Part shown: in pieces, positions 1-5,052 of the stretch
How the letters are laid out: each line of letters starts with the position of its first letter
Numbering within the stretch: position 1 is the first letter of the stretch
Assembly: GCA_020048295.1 (NCBI GenBank)
Contig: JAIFMT010000164.1
Span: 1 to 5,052, forward strand
DNA length: 5,052 bases
Direction of reading: 5' to 3'
DNA from: Rhodoferax sp.
Lineage (GTDB): Bacteria > Pseudomonadota > Gammaproteobacteria > Burkholderiales > Burkholderiaceae
Notes under the pieces: model-generated
Seen by the model: the letters and a program-made list of their open reading frames with translations, nothing else
Told to the model about the DNA's origin: nothing
The model's database searches: none
Translations under genes and position numbers: made by a program

Positions 1-1
1 T

Positions 2-103
2 TACGTGGCCCTGGAAGAGGTGGCCGGGCACATGCGCAACGTGCCGCTGGACTGTGACACCCTGCAAACTGGGCGCGACCTGGGCATTTCGTTCGGCGAC
101 TGA
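2..103 (+). CDS. 6-phosphofructokinase, C-terminal end (partial)
   Basis: The window opens inside a gene whose last 33 codons are read in frame 2 up to TGA at 101-103. The translated tail contains LEEVAG, then VPLDCDTL, and ends in GRDLGISFGD. In phosphofructokinases, both ATP- and pyrophosphate-dependent, the C-terminus carries a similar pattern: a leucine/valine segment leading to an evag-like stretch, a VP/VxxD turn, then AR-x-x-G-I-x-FGD at the very end. I identify it from remembered family pattern over a short stretch. The enzyme would phosphorylate fructose 6-phosphate to fructose 1,6-bisphosphate in the cytoplasm during glycolysis; the tail alone does not show which phosphoryl donor is used. 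The start and active site are outside the window. It is separated from the next gene by 175 bases with its own promoter, so it is probably a different transcription unit. Confidence 0.65.
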   Translation, partial: YVALEEVAGHMRNVPLDCDTLQTGRDLGISFGD

Positions 104-170
104 TCGCCCGGTTCAAGCGGCGATCCGTCACCTCCGACCGGAAAATACTGTAAATAGGTTAGCTAGTAAC

Positions 171-203
171 GCAAACCTGACTTGGGCTAAAGGCCAGTTT
201 TGC
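171..203 (+). terminator. Imperfect inverted repeat after the phosphofructokinase gene, possible terminator
   Basis: The arms GCAAACCTGAC (171-181) and GCCAGTTTTGC (193-203) pair at 9 of 11 positions around an 11-nt loop. A few T residues lie in the right arm, and the sequence after it is TTAAAAAA rather than a T run, so it is not a textbook intrinsic terminator. Its place 67 bases after the stop codon at 101-103 fits a 3' end element of the upstream transcript. The structure is read directly from the sequence; the terminator role is inferred. Confidence 0.3.
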
Positions 204-205
204 TT

Positions 206-242
206 AAAAAACGACGCCCCCTTTGCCTTCTAGTCGTTTTTT
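206..242. repeat. Perfect 10-bp inverted repeat, terminator- or operator-like
   Basis: AAAAAACGAC (206-215) is exactly mirrored by GTCGTTTTTT (233-242) around a 17-nt pyrimidine-rich spacer. As RNA it would form a hairpin with only four non-A:U pairs, flanked by an A tract and a T tract. This could act as a weak terminator readable in either direction. The right arm lies inside the spacer of the candidate promoter at 223-251 and the left arm just upstream of its -35 box. That position would also suit a DNA site for a dimeric regulator. Confidence 0.45.
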
Positions 243-251
243 CGCTATAAC
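223..251 (+). promoter_or_regulatory. Candidate sigma70-type promoter of the barrel/PstS-like/c-di-GMP operon
   Basis: TTGCCT (223-228, 4 of 6 matches to TTGACA) is followed after exactly 17 bases by TATAAC (246-251, 5 of 6 matches to TATAAT). Transcription would begin near 258-259, leaving a leader of about 20 nt before the ATG at 279. The region is clearly more AT-rich than the genes on either side. No better pair with 16-18 base spacing was seen in the gap. The call rests on consensus similarity only. Confidence 0.5.
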
Positions 252-278
252 CGAAGGCATCGGGAGTGTCTTTATCCT

Positions 279-1550
279 ATGCGCATCGGCAGCAAAAAAG
301 GCATCAGCCAATCGTCGTTTTACAAGCGGCTCGTCATCAGCGCCTTGCTGGGTGGCAGTCTGGGTGGGGGTGCGTCACTGTGCTGGTCGATGGACGAGAC
401 GCTTGCGCCAGCGCAAGCCAACTTCAGCCTGCATGGCTTTGGCACGCTGGGCTTGACCCGCACCGATGACGATCTCGCCCACTTCGCGCGCGACCTATCA
501 CAGCCCAAAGGCGTTGGCACGCACTGGAGTGCCCAGGTCGATAGCGTGCTGGGGCTGCAGGCCAATGCCCGTTTAAGTGCCAACACCGAGGCGGTGCTGC
601 AGGTCGTATCGCGCTACCACAGTACCGCCAGCTACCGGCCGGAATTGACTTGGGCATTTGTGCGCCATGATGTTTCGCCTGATTTTTCCGTGCGCGCCGG
701 GCGGCTGGGTACCGAGTTCTTCATGCTGGGTGACTCCAGGCTGATTGGCTACGCCAACCTGAGCGTACGGCCACCGCCGGACTTTTATGGTTCGCTGGTG
801 TTTTCCTACATCGATGGCGTCGATGTCAGTGCCACCCTGCCTGTGGCGGGTGGCTTGCTCAAAGGCAAACTGTTTGCCGGTCACTCGCCTGAAAAATCAC
901 CCTTTACACCGGGGATTCAGTGGGACCTGCGCGGTTCTGCACTGCTGGGAGGGTATCTGGATTACATCAAAGGACCCTGGCAACTCCGCCTCAGCCATGC
1001 GCAGGTTCGTTTTCAGCATGAAAACCCAACCGATGCCTTTTTGCAAGCCATTGGCGATCCGCTTGCGGGTCTGCCCTACCTGACGCTGGTGCCCGACATG
1101 GCCATGGCTGGCACGCGGGCACGCTTCAGTTCATTGGGGTTGGTGTTCGACGAGGGGCCGCTGAACATCCAGCTCATGCTCAACCAGATCAGGCAAGAAA
1201 GCCCGGCCTATGCGGGCGCATCGGCGGGCTATGCCCTGGCCGCCTACCGTTTTGGTGCGCTGACACCGTATGTGGGTGTGTCGCGTAGCTTGTCCGATGT
1301 GGCGCGACTACCCACCAGCCCGGTTCCCGGCATCGATGCCCTGACCGCCATGCTGACAGCGCAAAGCTATACCAACGAGACCACCTACACCGTGGGTGGT
1401 CGCTGGGACGTTCATAAAAACATGGCCATCAAAGCCCAAGTGGATGTGATTCGAGGCCAGCCCGCCTCGGTTTTCATGTTCAAGAACGTTCAGCCCGGCT
1501 GGGACGGTCGCATGACGGTGTTCAGTCTGGCGCTGGATTTTGTGTTTTAG
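279..1550 (+). CDS. Outer-membrane beta-barrel (porin-like) protein, first gene of the operon
   Basis: A 423-residue exported protein. Residues 1-17 are positively charged (RIGSKK, YKR), and 18-34 form a hydrophobic, glycine-rich segment (LVISALLGGSLGG) typical of a signal peptide. Cleavage is likely between residue 36 and the AQA at 45-47, just before NFSLHGFGTLG. The mature part alternates polar and hydrophobic residues in many short strands, is rich in Gly, Tyr and Phe, has few cysteines, and ends ALDFVF. A terminal Phe is the usual recognition signal for the BAM insertion machinery, so an outer-membrane location is well supported. Recognisable stretches are RAGRLG (139-144), GDSRLIGYAN (151-160) and VRPPPDFY (163-170). 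It may be a channel or a structural/sensory partner; the substrate is unknown. ATG 279 is chosen because no ATG, GTG or TTG lies between it and the in-frame stop at 231, and the next Met (residue 38) would lose the signal peptide. A purine-rich GGGAG (262-266) sits 12 nt upstream, rather far. No lipobox is present at Cys35. It is six bases from the next gene, in the same reading frame. Confidence 0.85.
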   Translation: MRIGSKKGISQSSFYKRLVISALLGGSLGGGASLCWSMDETLAPAQANFSLHGFGTLGLTRTDDDLAHFARDLSQPKGVGTHWSAQVDSVLGLQANARLSANTEAVLQVVSRYHSTASYRPELTWAFVRHDVSPDFSVRAGRLGTEFFMLGDSRLIGYANLSVRPPPDFYGSLVFSYIDGVDVSATLPVAGGLLKGKLFAGHSPEKSPFTPGIQWDLRGSALLGGYLDYIKGPWQLRLSHAQVRFQHENPTDAFLQAIGDPLAGLPYLTLVPDMAMAGTRARFSSLGLVFDEGPLNIQLMLNQIRQESPAYAGASAGYALAAYRFGALTPYVGVSRSLSDVARLPTSPVPGIDALTAMLTAQSYTNETTYTVGGRWDVHKNMAIKAQVDVIRGQPASVFMFKNVQPGWDGRMTVFSLALDFVF

Positions 1551-1556
1551 CGGATC

Positions 1557-1931
1557 ATGAAACCAAACTGGCCGATCCTGTTGGTCAATGCCGCCAGCAG
1601 CCTGCAGCAGCTTAGCCAGGAGCAGGTGATCAACATTTTTCTCGGGCGCTACCGCAGCTTGCCCGGCGGCGGCACCGCCCAGCCGATTGACCAGCCCGAA
1701 AGTGAACCGATCAGGGGCGAGTTCTACCGCAAGCTGGTGAACAAGAACCTGAACGAAATCAATGCGTATTGGTCGCGCCTGGTGTTTTCAGGGCGAACCT
1801 CTCCACCGCTGCAGGCGGCCAATGCGGCCGAGGTCTTGCTGATCATGAGTGGCAACCCCGACAGCATTGCGTACGTTGAGCGGCATCAGGCTGACAAGCG
1901 ATTTCGCATCGTGCTGGAATTCCCCCGATGA
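1557..1931 (+). CDS. Small PstS-like (phosphate-binding-protein-like) domain protein without a signal peptide
   Basis: A 124-residue protein resembling the short solute-binding-like proteins usually annotated as phosphate ABC transporter substrate-binding protein. Visible hallmarks are VINIFLGRYRSLPGG (24-38), PIDQPESEPIRGEFY (43-57), INAYWSRLVFSGRTSPP (68-84) and NPDSIAYV (100-107), all in the usual order. Known relatives begin with a signal peptide and then a first strand like VVVVN; here Met1 is followed almost at once by the matching strand PILLVNAASS, so the export signal appears absent. An upstream start is impossible: TAG at 1548-1550 closes the same frame and only CGG ATC lies between. 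The only nearby GGA (1552-1554) is too close to the ATG to be a good ribosome site, so translation probably depends on ribosomes finishing the barrel gene 6 nt earlier. Its last four bases overlap the next start (ATGA, 1928-1931). With only one lobe-sized domain it is unlikely to be a full transporter component; a regulatory partner of the downstream enzyme is the more plausible inference. Confidence 0.8.
   Translation: MKPNWPILLVNAASSLQQLSQEQVINIFLGRYRSLPGGGTAQPIDQPESEPIRGEFYRKLVNKNLNEINAYWSRLVFSGRTSPPLQAANAAEVLLIMSGNPDSIAYVERHQADKRFRIVLEFPR
1915..1931 (+). promoter_or_regulatory. ATGA start/stop overlap with upstream GGA ribosome site
   Basis: The stop TGA (1929-1931) of the PstS-like gene and the start ATG (1928-1930) of the c-di-GMP gene share the bases ATGA. 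GGA at 1916-1918 lies nine bases before the A of the start codon. This is a classic arrangement for translational coupling and supports the chosen start, which also places the first membrane helix near the N-terminus. Confidence 0.6.
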
Positions 1932-4339
1932 AGCAGTCAGGCTCGCCGCATGTGGCACTGGCGCTGCGCGGGCTGCTGTGGCGCTCGACGCTGGCGGTCA
2001 TCGCCGCTTCGTTGCTGGCCGCTGCGGTGGCGGTCAGCTACACCGCTTATGCCACCAGCCAGCGTGCGCACCAGGCTTCTGAGGTACGTCTTAACGAACT
2101 GCTCGATACCGTGCAGAGCACGCTGGCAGTGGCCTGCTTTGCCCAGGATGCCACGCTGGCGGGTGAACTGGCGCAGGGCCTGCTGAGCAACTCCGATGTG
2201 CTGGCGATCCGTATTTCGACCGATCAGGAACTGCTGGCCGACAAACACCGCTCGCAAGCCACCGAGCCACGAACCACCCTGTCGCTGAAAAGGCTGATTT
2301 ATTCGCCGTTTGATGGCAAAAACCTGGTGGGTCAGATTCTGCTGACACCAGACCCGCAGGTGGTCAACGCGCGCATCCGCGAAGAAGTCTGGCTGGCTGC
2401 CATCCAGCTGATCTGGCAGCTCGGCATGGTGACTTTTGCGGTGGTGGTGATCATGCTGCTGTTCATTGTGCGGCCCATCAAGGCGATGTCCGACCGCCTG
2501 CACCAGATGGATGCCACGCTGGGTGAACGGCTGGCAACACCCAAACGCCACCTAAAAACCGAGATTGGCCAGCTGGTGATCGACATCAACGCACTGGCCG
2601 ACCGGTTGACCGGTGCACTGGCCACCGAGCACCACTTGCGCCTGCAGGGTGAAATCGACGCCAAAAAGTACCACACCATTTTTGACAATGCCGAGTCCGG
2701 CCTGTTCTTGATGGACAACCACGGAACCTTGATGTCCTGGAATCCGGCCTTTGCGCGCCTGTTCGAGCTGGGCCAGCAGCCGTCTGAGGCGGCACCGGCG
2801 ACGCTCAACATCCACCAGTTGCCCTGGCAAAGCCCAGAGCAGATCAGCGCGCTGTTTCAGACCGCCCGGCAACACAACAACGCCGTTGCCAAAGAGGTGC
2901 AAACGCTGCTGCCAGATGGCACCCAGCGCTGGATCAACCTGGTGTTGCGCGTTGTCGCCGACAACCTTTTGCAGGGTGTGGTGCATGATGTCAGCCTGCT
3001 CAAGGAGTCCGAAGCATCGGCCCGGCAACAAGCCATCACCGACCCGTTGACGGGTCTGGTCAACCGGCTTGGGCTGGAAACCCGCTTGCACGCCCATGTG
3101 CAGGAGTACGCCAGCGCAACAACCAGTGGTTTTGCGTTGCTGCTGATCAATATCGACGAATTCCGCCGCATCAATGAGGGCATGGGCCTGCCCGCAGGCG
3201 ACAGCATTTTGCAAACCACCACCAGCCGGCTGTCGGCTTGCCTGAAAAGTGATGACACCCTGGCGCGACTGGCGGCCGACAACTTTGGCATCATCCTCAA
3301 CCACATCACCCAGGGTGAAGTGGTGGATCGCATTGCTTTGCGCATCATGCAAACATTTCGGCAGACCTATTTTGTGGATGGCTCACCCGTCAACCTGCAT
3401 GCCAGCATCGGCATCACGCTGTTTCCAGGCGACGGCTTTGATGTGCCGACGCTGCTGCGCCAGACCGAGCTGGCCCTCGATAGCGCCAAATCAGCCGGGG
3501 GTGATACGCATGTGTTCTTCAACCCGGCGCTGACGGCTGCTGCCGAACAGCGCCGGCACATGGAAAGCGACTTGCGCCAAGCCCTGCGCAACCACGAACT
3601 GGTGCTGTTCTACCAGCCCATCGTTGACCTGGCTGGGCGACGTCTGGCCGGTGCCGAGGCACTGATTCGCTGGCGTCACCCAACGCGCGGCCTGATTGCG
3701 CCCGACAACTTCATTCCGCTGGCCGAAAAAACTGGCCTGATTGTCGATATCGGCCTGTTTGTGCTCGAGGCCGCGTGCCAGCAACTGCTGGACTGGAAAA
3801 ATAGGGGCTTGCCTTACACCCTGTCGCTCAATGTCTCGGGGCGGCAAATTCCCGATGGCCTGTCGCCGGCCAAACTGCAGGCGGTGGTGCAGCACTACGG
3901 CATTGCCCCCAGCCAGCTGGCGCTGGAGATCACCGAGGGCGTGATGCTGCAAGACATCGACAAGTCGCTGCAATGGCTCAGCGCCGTGCATCAGATGGGA
4001 TTTCGCGTCTATCTGGATGACTTTGGCACCGGCTATTCGTCACTGTCGTACCTCAAGCGCTTCCCGGTGGACACGCTCAAGGTGGACAAATCGTTTGTGC
4101 AGGACATGCAGGAGGGCAGCACCGAGCACACGCTGGTGGGTGCCATCATTGCCATGGGCCGTAGCCTGGGGCTGCAAATTGTGGCTGAAGGCGTTGAGCT
4201 TGAGAGCCAGTTGGCAGCGCTGCAACAACTGGGTTGCCACTATGTGCAGGGCTACTATTTCTCGCGACCCGTGCCGGCTGAGGAATTCGATACCGTGGCA
4301 GCCCGGGTGACCGCACTGCTCAATCTACCTGACGCGTGA
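1928..4339 (+). CDS. Membrane-bound c-di-GMP phosphodiesterase: periplasmic sensor-HAMP-PAS-degenerate GGDEF-EAL
   Basis: An 803-residue inner-membrane signalling enzyme. Domains in order: transmembrane helix about 14-38; periplasmic region 40-155 with a pattern like CHASE8/YfiN-type sensors (LAVACFAQDATLAGEL, then GLLSNSDVLAIRI); second helix about 157-181; HAMP about 178-231 starting RPI and with EIGQL at 212-216; PAS about 245-356 (IFDNAESGLFLMD, SWNPAFARLFEL); GGDEF about 365-530 beginning TDPLTGLVNR; EAL about 545-795. The cyclase signature is AADNF (449-453) instead of GGDEF and the inhibitory-site arginine of RxxD is Lys440, so c-di-GMP synthesis is unlikely; Asp410 and Asp451 remain. 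The EAL site looks complete: Gln563, EAL 577-579, Asn635, Glu667, DDFGTGYSSL 697-706, Lys718, Asp720, Glu754, Gln774. Predicted activity is hydrolysis of c-di-GMP to pGpG, gated by the sensor and PAS domains. The degenerate GGDEF may act as an allosteric or dimerisation module, as in Caulobacter CC3396, though AADNF departs further from consensus than that case. It is last in a coupled three-gene operon. Confidence 0.93.
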   Translation: MKQSGSPHVALALRGLLWRSTLAVIAASLLAAAVAVSYTAYATSQRAHQASEVRLNELLDTVQSTLAVACFAQDATLAGELAQGLLSNSDVLAIRISTDQELLADKHRSQATEPRTTLSLKRLIYSPFDGKNLVGQILLTPDPQVVNARIREEVWLAAIQLIWQLGMVTFAVVVIMLLFIVRPIKAMSDRLHQMDATLGERLATPKRHLKTEIGQLVIDINALADRLTGALATEHHLRLQGEIDAKKYHTIFDNAESGLFLMDNHGTLMSWNPAFARLFELGQQPSEAAPATLNIHQLPWQSPEQISALFQTARQHNNAVAKEVQTLLPDGTQRWINLVLRVVADNLLQGVVHDVSLLKESEASARQQAITDPLTGLVNRLGLETRLHAHVQEYASATTSGFALLLINIDEFRRINEGMGLPAGDSILQTTTSRLSACLKSDDTLARLAADNFGIILNHITQGEVVDRIALRIMQTFRQTYFVDGSPVNLHASIGITLFPGDGFDVPTLLRQTELALDSAKSAGGDTHVFFNPALTAAAEQRRHMESDLRQALRNHELVLFYQPIVDLAGRRLAGAEALIRWRHPTRGLIAPDNFIPLAEKTGLIVDIGLFVLEAACQQLLDWKNRGLPYTLSLNVSGRQIPDGLSPAKLQAVVQHYGIAPSQLALEITEGVMLQDIDKSLQWLSAVHQMGFRVYLDDFGTGYSSLSYLKRFPVDTLKVDKSFVQDMQEGSTEHTLVGAIIAMGRSLGLQIVAEGVELESQLAALQQLGCHYVQGYYFSRPVPAEEFDTVAARVTALLNLPDA

Positions 4340-4359
4340 CCACCACGTCCCGCAGCGCC

Positions 4360-4374
4360 TGGCAGGCACTGCCA
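4360..4374 (+). terminator. Short perfect hairpin after the c-di-GMP gene, possible 3' end element
   Basis: TGGCAG (4360-4365) and CTGCCA (4369-4374) pair perfectly over six bases with a GCA loop, 20 bases after the stop codon at 4337-4339. No run of T follows (the sequence continues TCAGCGGCTAGGG), so it lacks the tail of an intrinsic terminator. It could mark or protect the 3' end of the operon transcript after Rho-dependent termination, or be chance in GC-rich DNA. Confidence 0.3.
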
Positions 4375-4386
4375 TCAGCGGCTAGG

Positions 4387-4415
4387 GCGACAGCGATGTG
4401 ATCCTGGTTTATCAT
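4387..4415 (+). promoter_or_regulatory. Candidate promoter of the solute-binding protein gene
   Basis: GCGACA (4387-4392, 4 of 6 to TTGACA) and TATCAT (4410-4415, 5 of 6 to TATAAT) are separated by 17 bases in the most AT-rich part of this gap. Transcription would start near 4422, giving a leader of about 45 nt. A short inverted repeat, TTTAT (4408-4412) and ATAAA (4422-4426), straddles the -10 box and the expected start site. Consensus similarity is the only support, so read-through from the upstream operon remains possible. Confidence 0.4.
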
Positions 4416-4430
4416 GAATACATAAATACC

Positions 4431-4450
4431 GGCGATCAGCAAGAATCGCC
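4431..4450 (+). promoter_or_regulatory. Leader hairpin just upstream of the ribosome binding site
   Basis: GGCGAT (4431-4436) and ATCGCC (4445-4450) form a perfect 6-bp, mostly GC stem with an 8-nt loop. It ends six bases before the AGGAG at 4457-4461, so it does not hide the ribosome site. It could stabilise the mRNA 5' end or be a small regulatory fold. It is too small for a known riboswitch class. Confidence 0.3.
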
Positions 4451-4456
4451 CGAACC

Positions 4457-4469
4457 AGGAGACATCATG
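4457..4469 (+). promoter_or_regulatory. Strong ribosome binding site deciding the start of the solute-binding protein
   Basis: AGGAG (4457-4461) lies five bases before ATG 4467-4469, a good match to the anti-Shine-Dalgarno sequence at suitable spacing. It is the clearest such site in the window, and selects this ATG over the in-frame Met codon five codons later. Confidence 0.7.
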
Positions 4470-5052
4470 GATCGCAGGACGATGATTGCGCGGGTCGCTG
4501 TGTCAGCGGTTTTGCCAGGACTGGATGCGCGTGCCGCAGACGATTCTGGCGTAACCGTGATACGCGTCAATATCCCTGGCCCCAATATGCTGCCGATGTT
4601 GCCCATCGAGTTGATACCTCGGGTGGGTATCGACCGGGCATTGGGCGTGCAACTGGCCATTCGCTACATGCCCAGTGGCGTGCTGGCGCTGGAAGACATC
4701 GTTGCCGGCAACGGGCATTTTGCCGGGGTGGGTTTCTCGGTCTTGCCGAGTTTTGTGGCCAAGGGCAAACCAGTGGCCGCCATCGCCAGCCTGAGCAGCG
4801 GTGTGCCGCCCTATTCCATTCTGATTCGTCCCGATTTGAGCAAGCGCATCCGCGAAGTCCGTGACCTCAAGGGGCACAGCCTTGGGCTGCCTTTGGGCAG
4901 CCCGACCTCCAAGACCTATCTTGAAACCGTCATGGAAATCTGGCTGCGCGCCAATGGGGTGGCCAGAGACGATTTGCGCTGGGTGCAGACCAACCAGAAT
5001 CTGGATGGCATGTATGGCAGTCTGGCCGGTGGTGTGGTCGATGCGGTGTTTT
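4467..5052 (+). CDS. NMT1/SsuA-type solute-binding protein, N-terminal part (runs off the window)
   Basis: An open frame from ATG 4467 continues without a stop to the window end, giving 195 codons plus one base; relatives usually have about 300-350 residues, so roughly 60 percent is visible. The N-terminus MDRRTMIARVAVSAVLPGL has twin arginines followed by a short, weakly hydrophobic stretch and ARAA at 21-24, suggesting export, possibly by Tat, with cleavage near residue 23 or 24. The mature part follows the layout of NMT1/SsuA/TauA-like periplasmic binding proteins: a first strand (VIRVNIPGP, 31-39), a helix leading to a GVQL strand, ALEDIVAGNGHFAGVG (74-89), VLPSFVAKGKPVAAIASLS (92-110), the domain-crossing VRDLKGHSLGLPLGS (131-145), and GSLAGGVVDAVF (184-195). 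Such proteins bind small organic solutes in the periplasm for ABC uptake or for sensors. No permease or ATPase is visible here, and the ligand cannot be predicted. It has its own ribosome site and candidate promoter, 127 bases after the c-di-GMP gene. Confidence 0.8.
   Translation, partial: MDRRTMIARVAVSAVLPGLDARAADDSGVTVIRVNIPGPNMLPMLPIELIPRVGIDRALGVQLAIRYMPSGVLALEDIVAGNGHFAGVGFSVLPSFVAKGKPVAAIASLSSGVPPYSILIRPDLSKRIREVRDLKGHSLGLPLGSPTSKTYLETVMEIWLRANGVARDDLRWVQTNQNLDGMYGSLAGGVVDAVF

Noticed and set aside
158..170. Small operator-like repeat GTTA-N5-TAAC
   Set aside because: Four-base arms are expected by chance, and it is not placed at the promoter boxes.
378..386. Possible lipoprotein signal at Cys35 of the barrel protein
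   Set aside because: The residue before Cys is Leu (ASLC); a lipobox needs Gly, Ala or Ser there, and the C-terminal Phe fits an integral barrel.
1595..1613. Repeated CAGCAGC units at the start of the PstS-like gene
   Set aside because: They are codon-level repetition (Ser, Leu, Gln) within a conserved protein segment, too short to be a functional repeat.
1937..3352. Long minus-strand open frames at 1937-2551 and 2552-3352
   Set aside because: They lie antisense to the well-supported GGDEF-EAL gene, have no recognisable domains, and are rich in Gln, His and Arg, as expected for antisense readings of GC-rich coding DNA.
3491..3991. Minus-strand open frame of 166 codons
   Set aside because: It is antisense to the EAL domain with no family resemblance.
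1928..4339. Reading the GGDEF-EAL gene as a decaying pseudogene because of AADNF
   Set aside because: The frame is intact over 803 codons, the EAL residues are all kept, and degenerate GGDEF domains joined to active EAL domains are a common functional design.
4503..4877. Minus-strand open frame of 124 codons near the right end
   Set aside because: It is antisense to the solute-binding protein, whose + strand frame has a strong ribosome site, signal peptide and family motifs.

Overview
The window reads as ordinary chromosomal DNA of a Gram-negative bacterium, most likely a beta-proteobacterium of the Burkholderiales/Comamonadaceae type. This is an inference from the GC-rich third codon positions, an outer-membrane beta-barrel protein ending in phenylalanine, and a phosphofructokinase tail of the FGD-ending kind. 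All supported genes lie on the + strand. No tRNA, rRNA, CRISPR array, insertion sequence or long repeat was seen.

Layout. (1) 2-103: last 33 codons of a probable 6-phosphofructokinase. (2) 104-278: AT-rich intergenic region with two inverted repeats and a good sigma70-like promoter. (3) 279-1550: outer-membrane beta-barrel (porin-like) protein. (4) 1557-1931: small phosphate-binding-protein-like (PstS-like) domain protein that starts directly at the folded domain, with no recognisable signal peptide. (5) 1928-4339: 803-residue inner-membrane c-di-GMP enzyme with the order TM - periplasmic sensor - TM - HAMP - PAS - GGDEF - EAL. Its GGDEF site is degenerate (AADNF), but all the EAL catalytic residues I could check are present. 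(6) 4340-4466: intergenic region with a hairpin, a candidate promoter, a leader hairpin and a strong Shine-Dalgarno site. (7) 4467-5052: N-terminal 195 residues of a periplasmic solute-binding protein of the NMT1/SsuA type, cut by the window edge.

The centre is a tight three-gene operon. There is a 6-nt gap between barrel and PstS-like gene, then an ATGA overlap into the c-di-GMP gene. The layout resembles the YfiB-YfiR-YfiN idea of an outer-membrane part, a small soluble part and an inner-membrane c-di-GMP enzyme. Here, however, the soluble part is PstS-like and the output is predicted to be c-di-GMP breakdown rather than synthesis. The hypothesis is that a solute or envelope condition is sensed across the envelope and lowers c-di-GMP. 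The missing signal peptide on the middle protein is the main puzzle, because it would leave that protein in the cytoplasm. The downstream solute-binding protein has its own expression signals, and whether it belongs to the same circuit cannot be told from this window.
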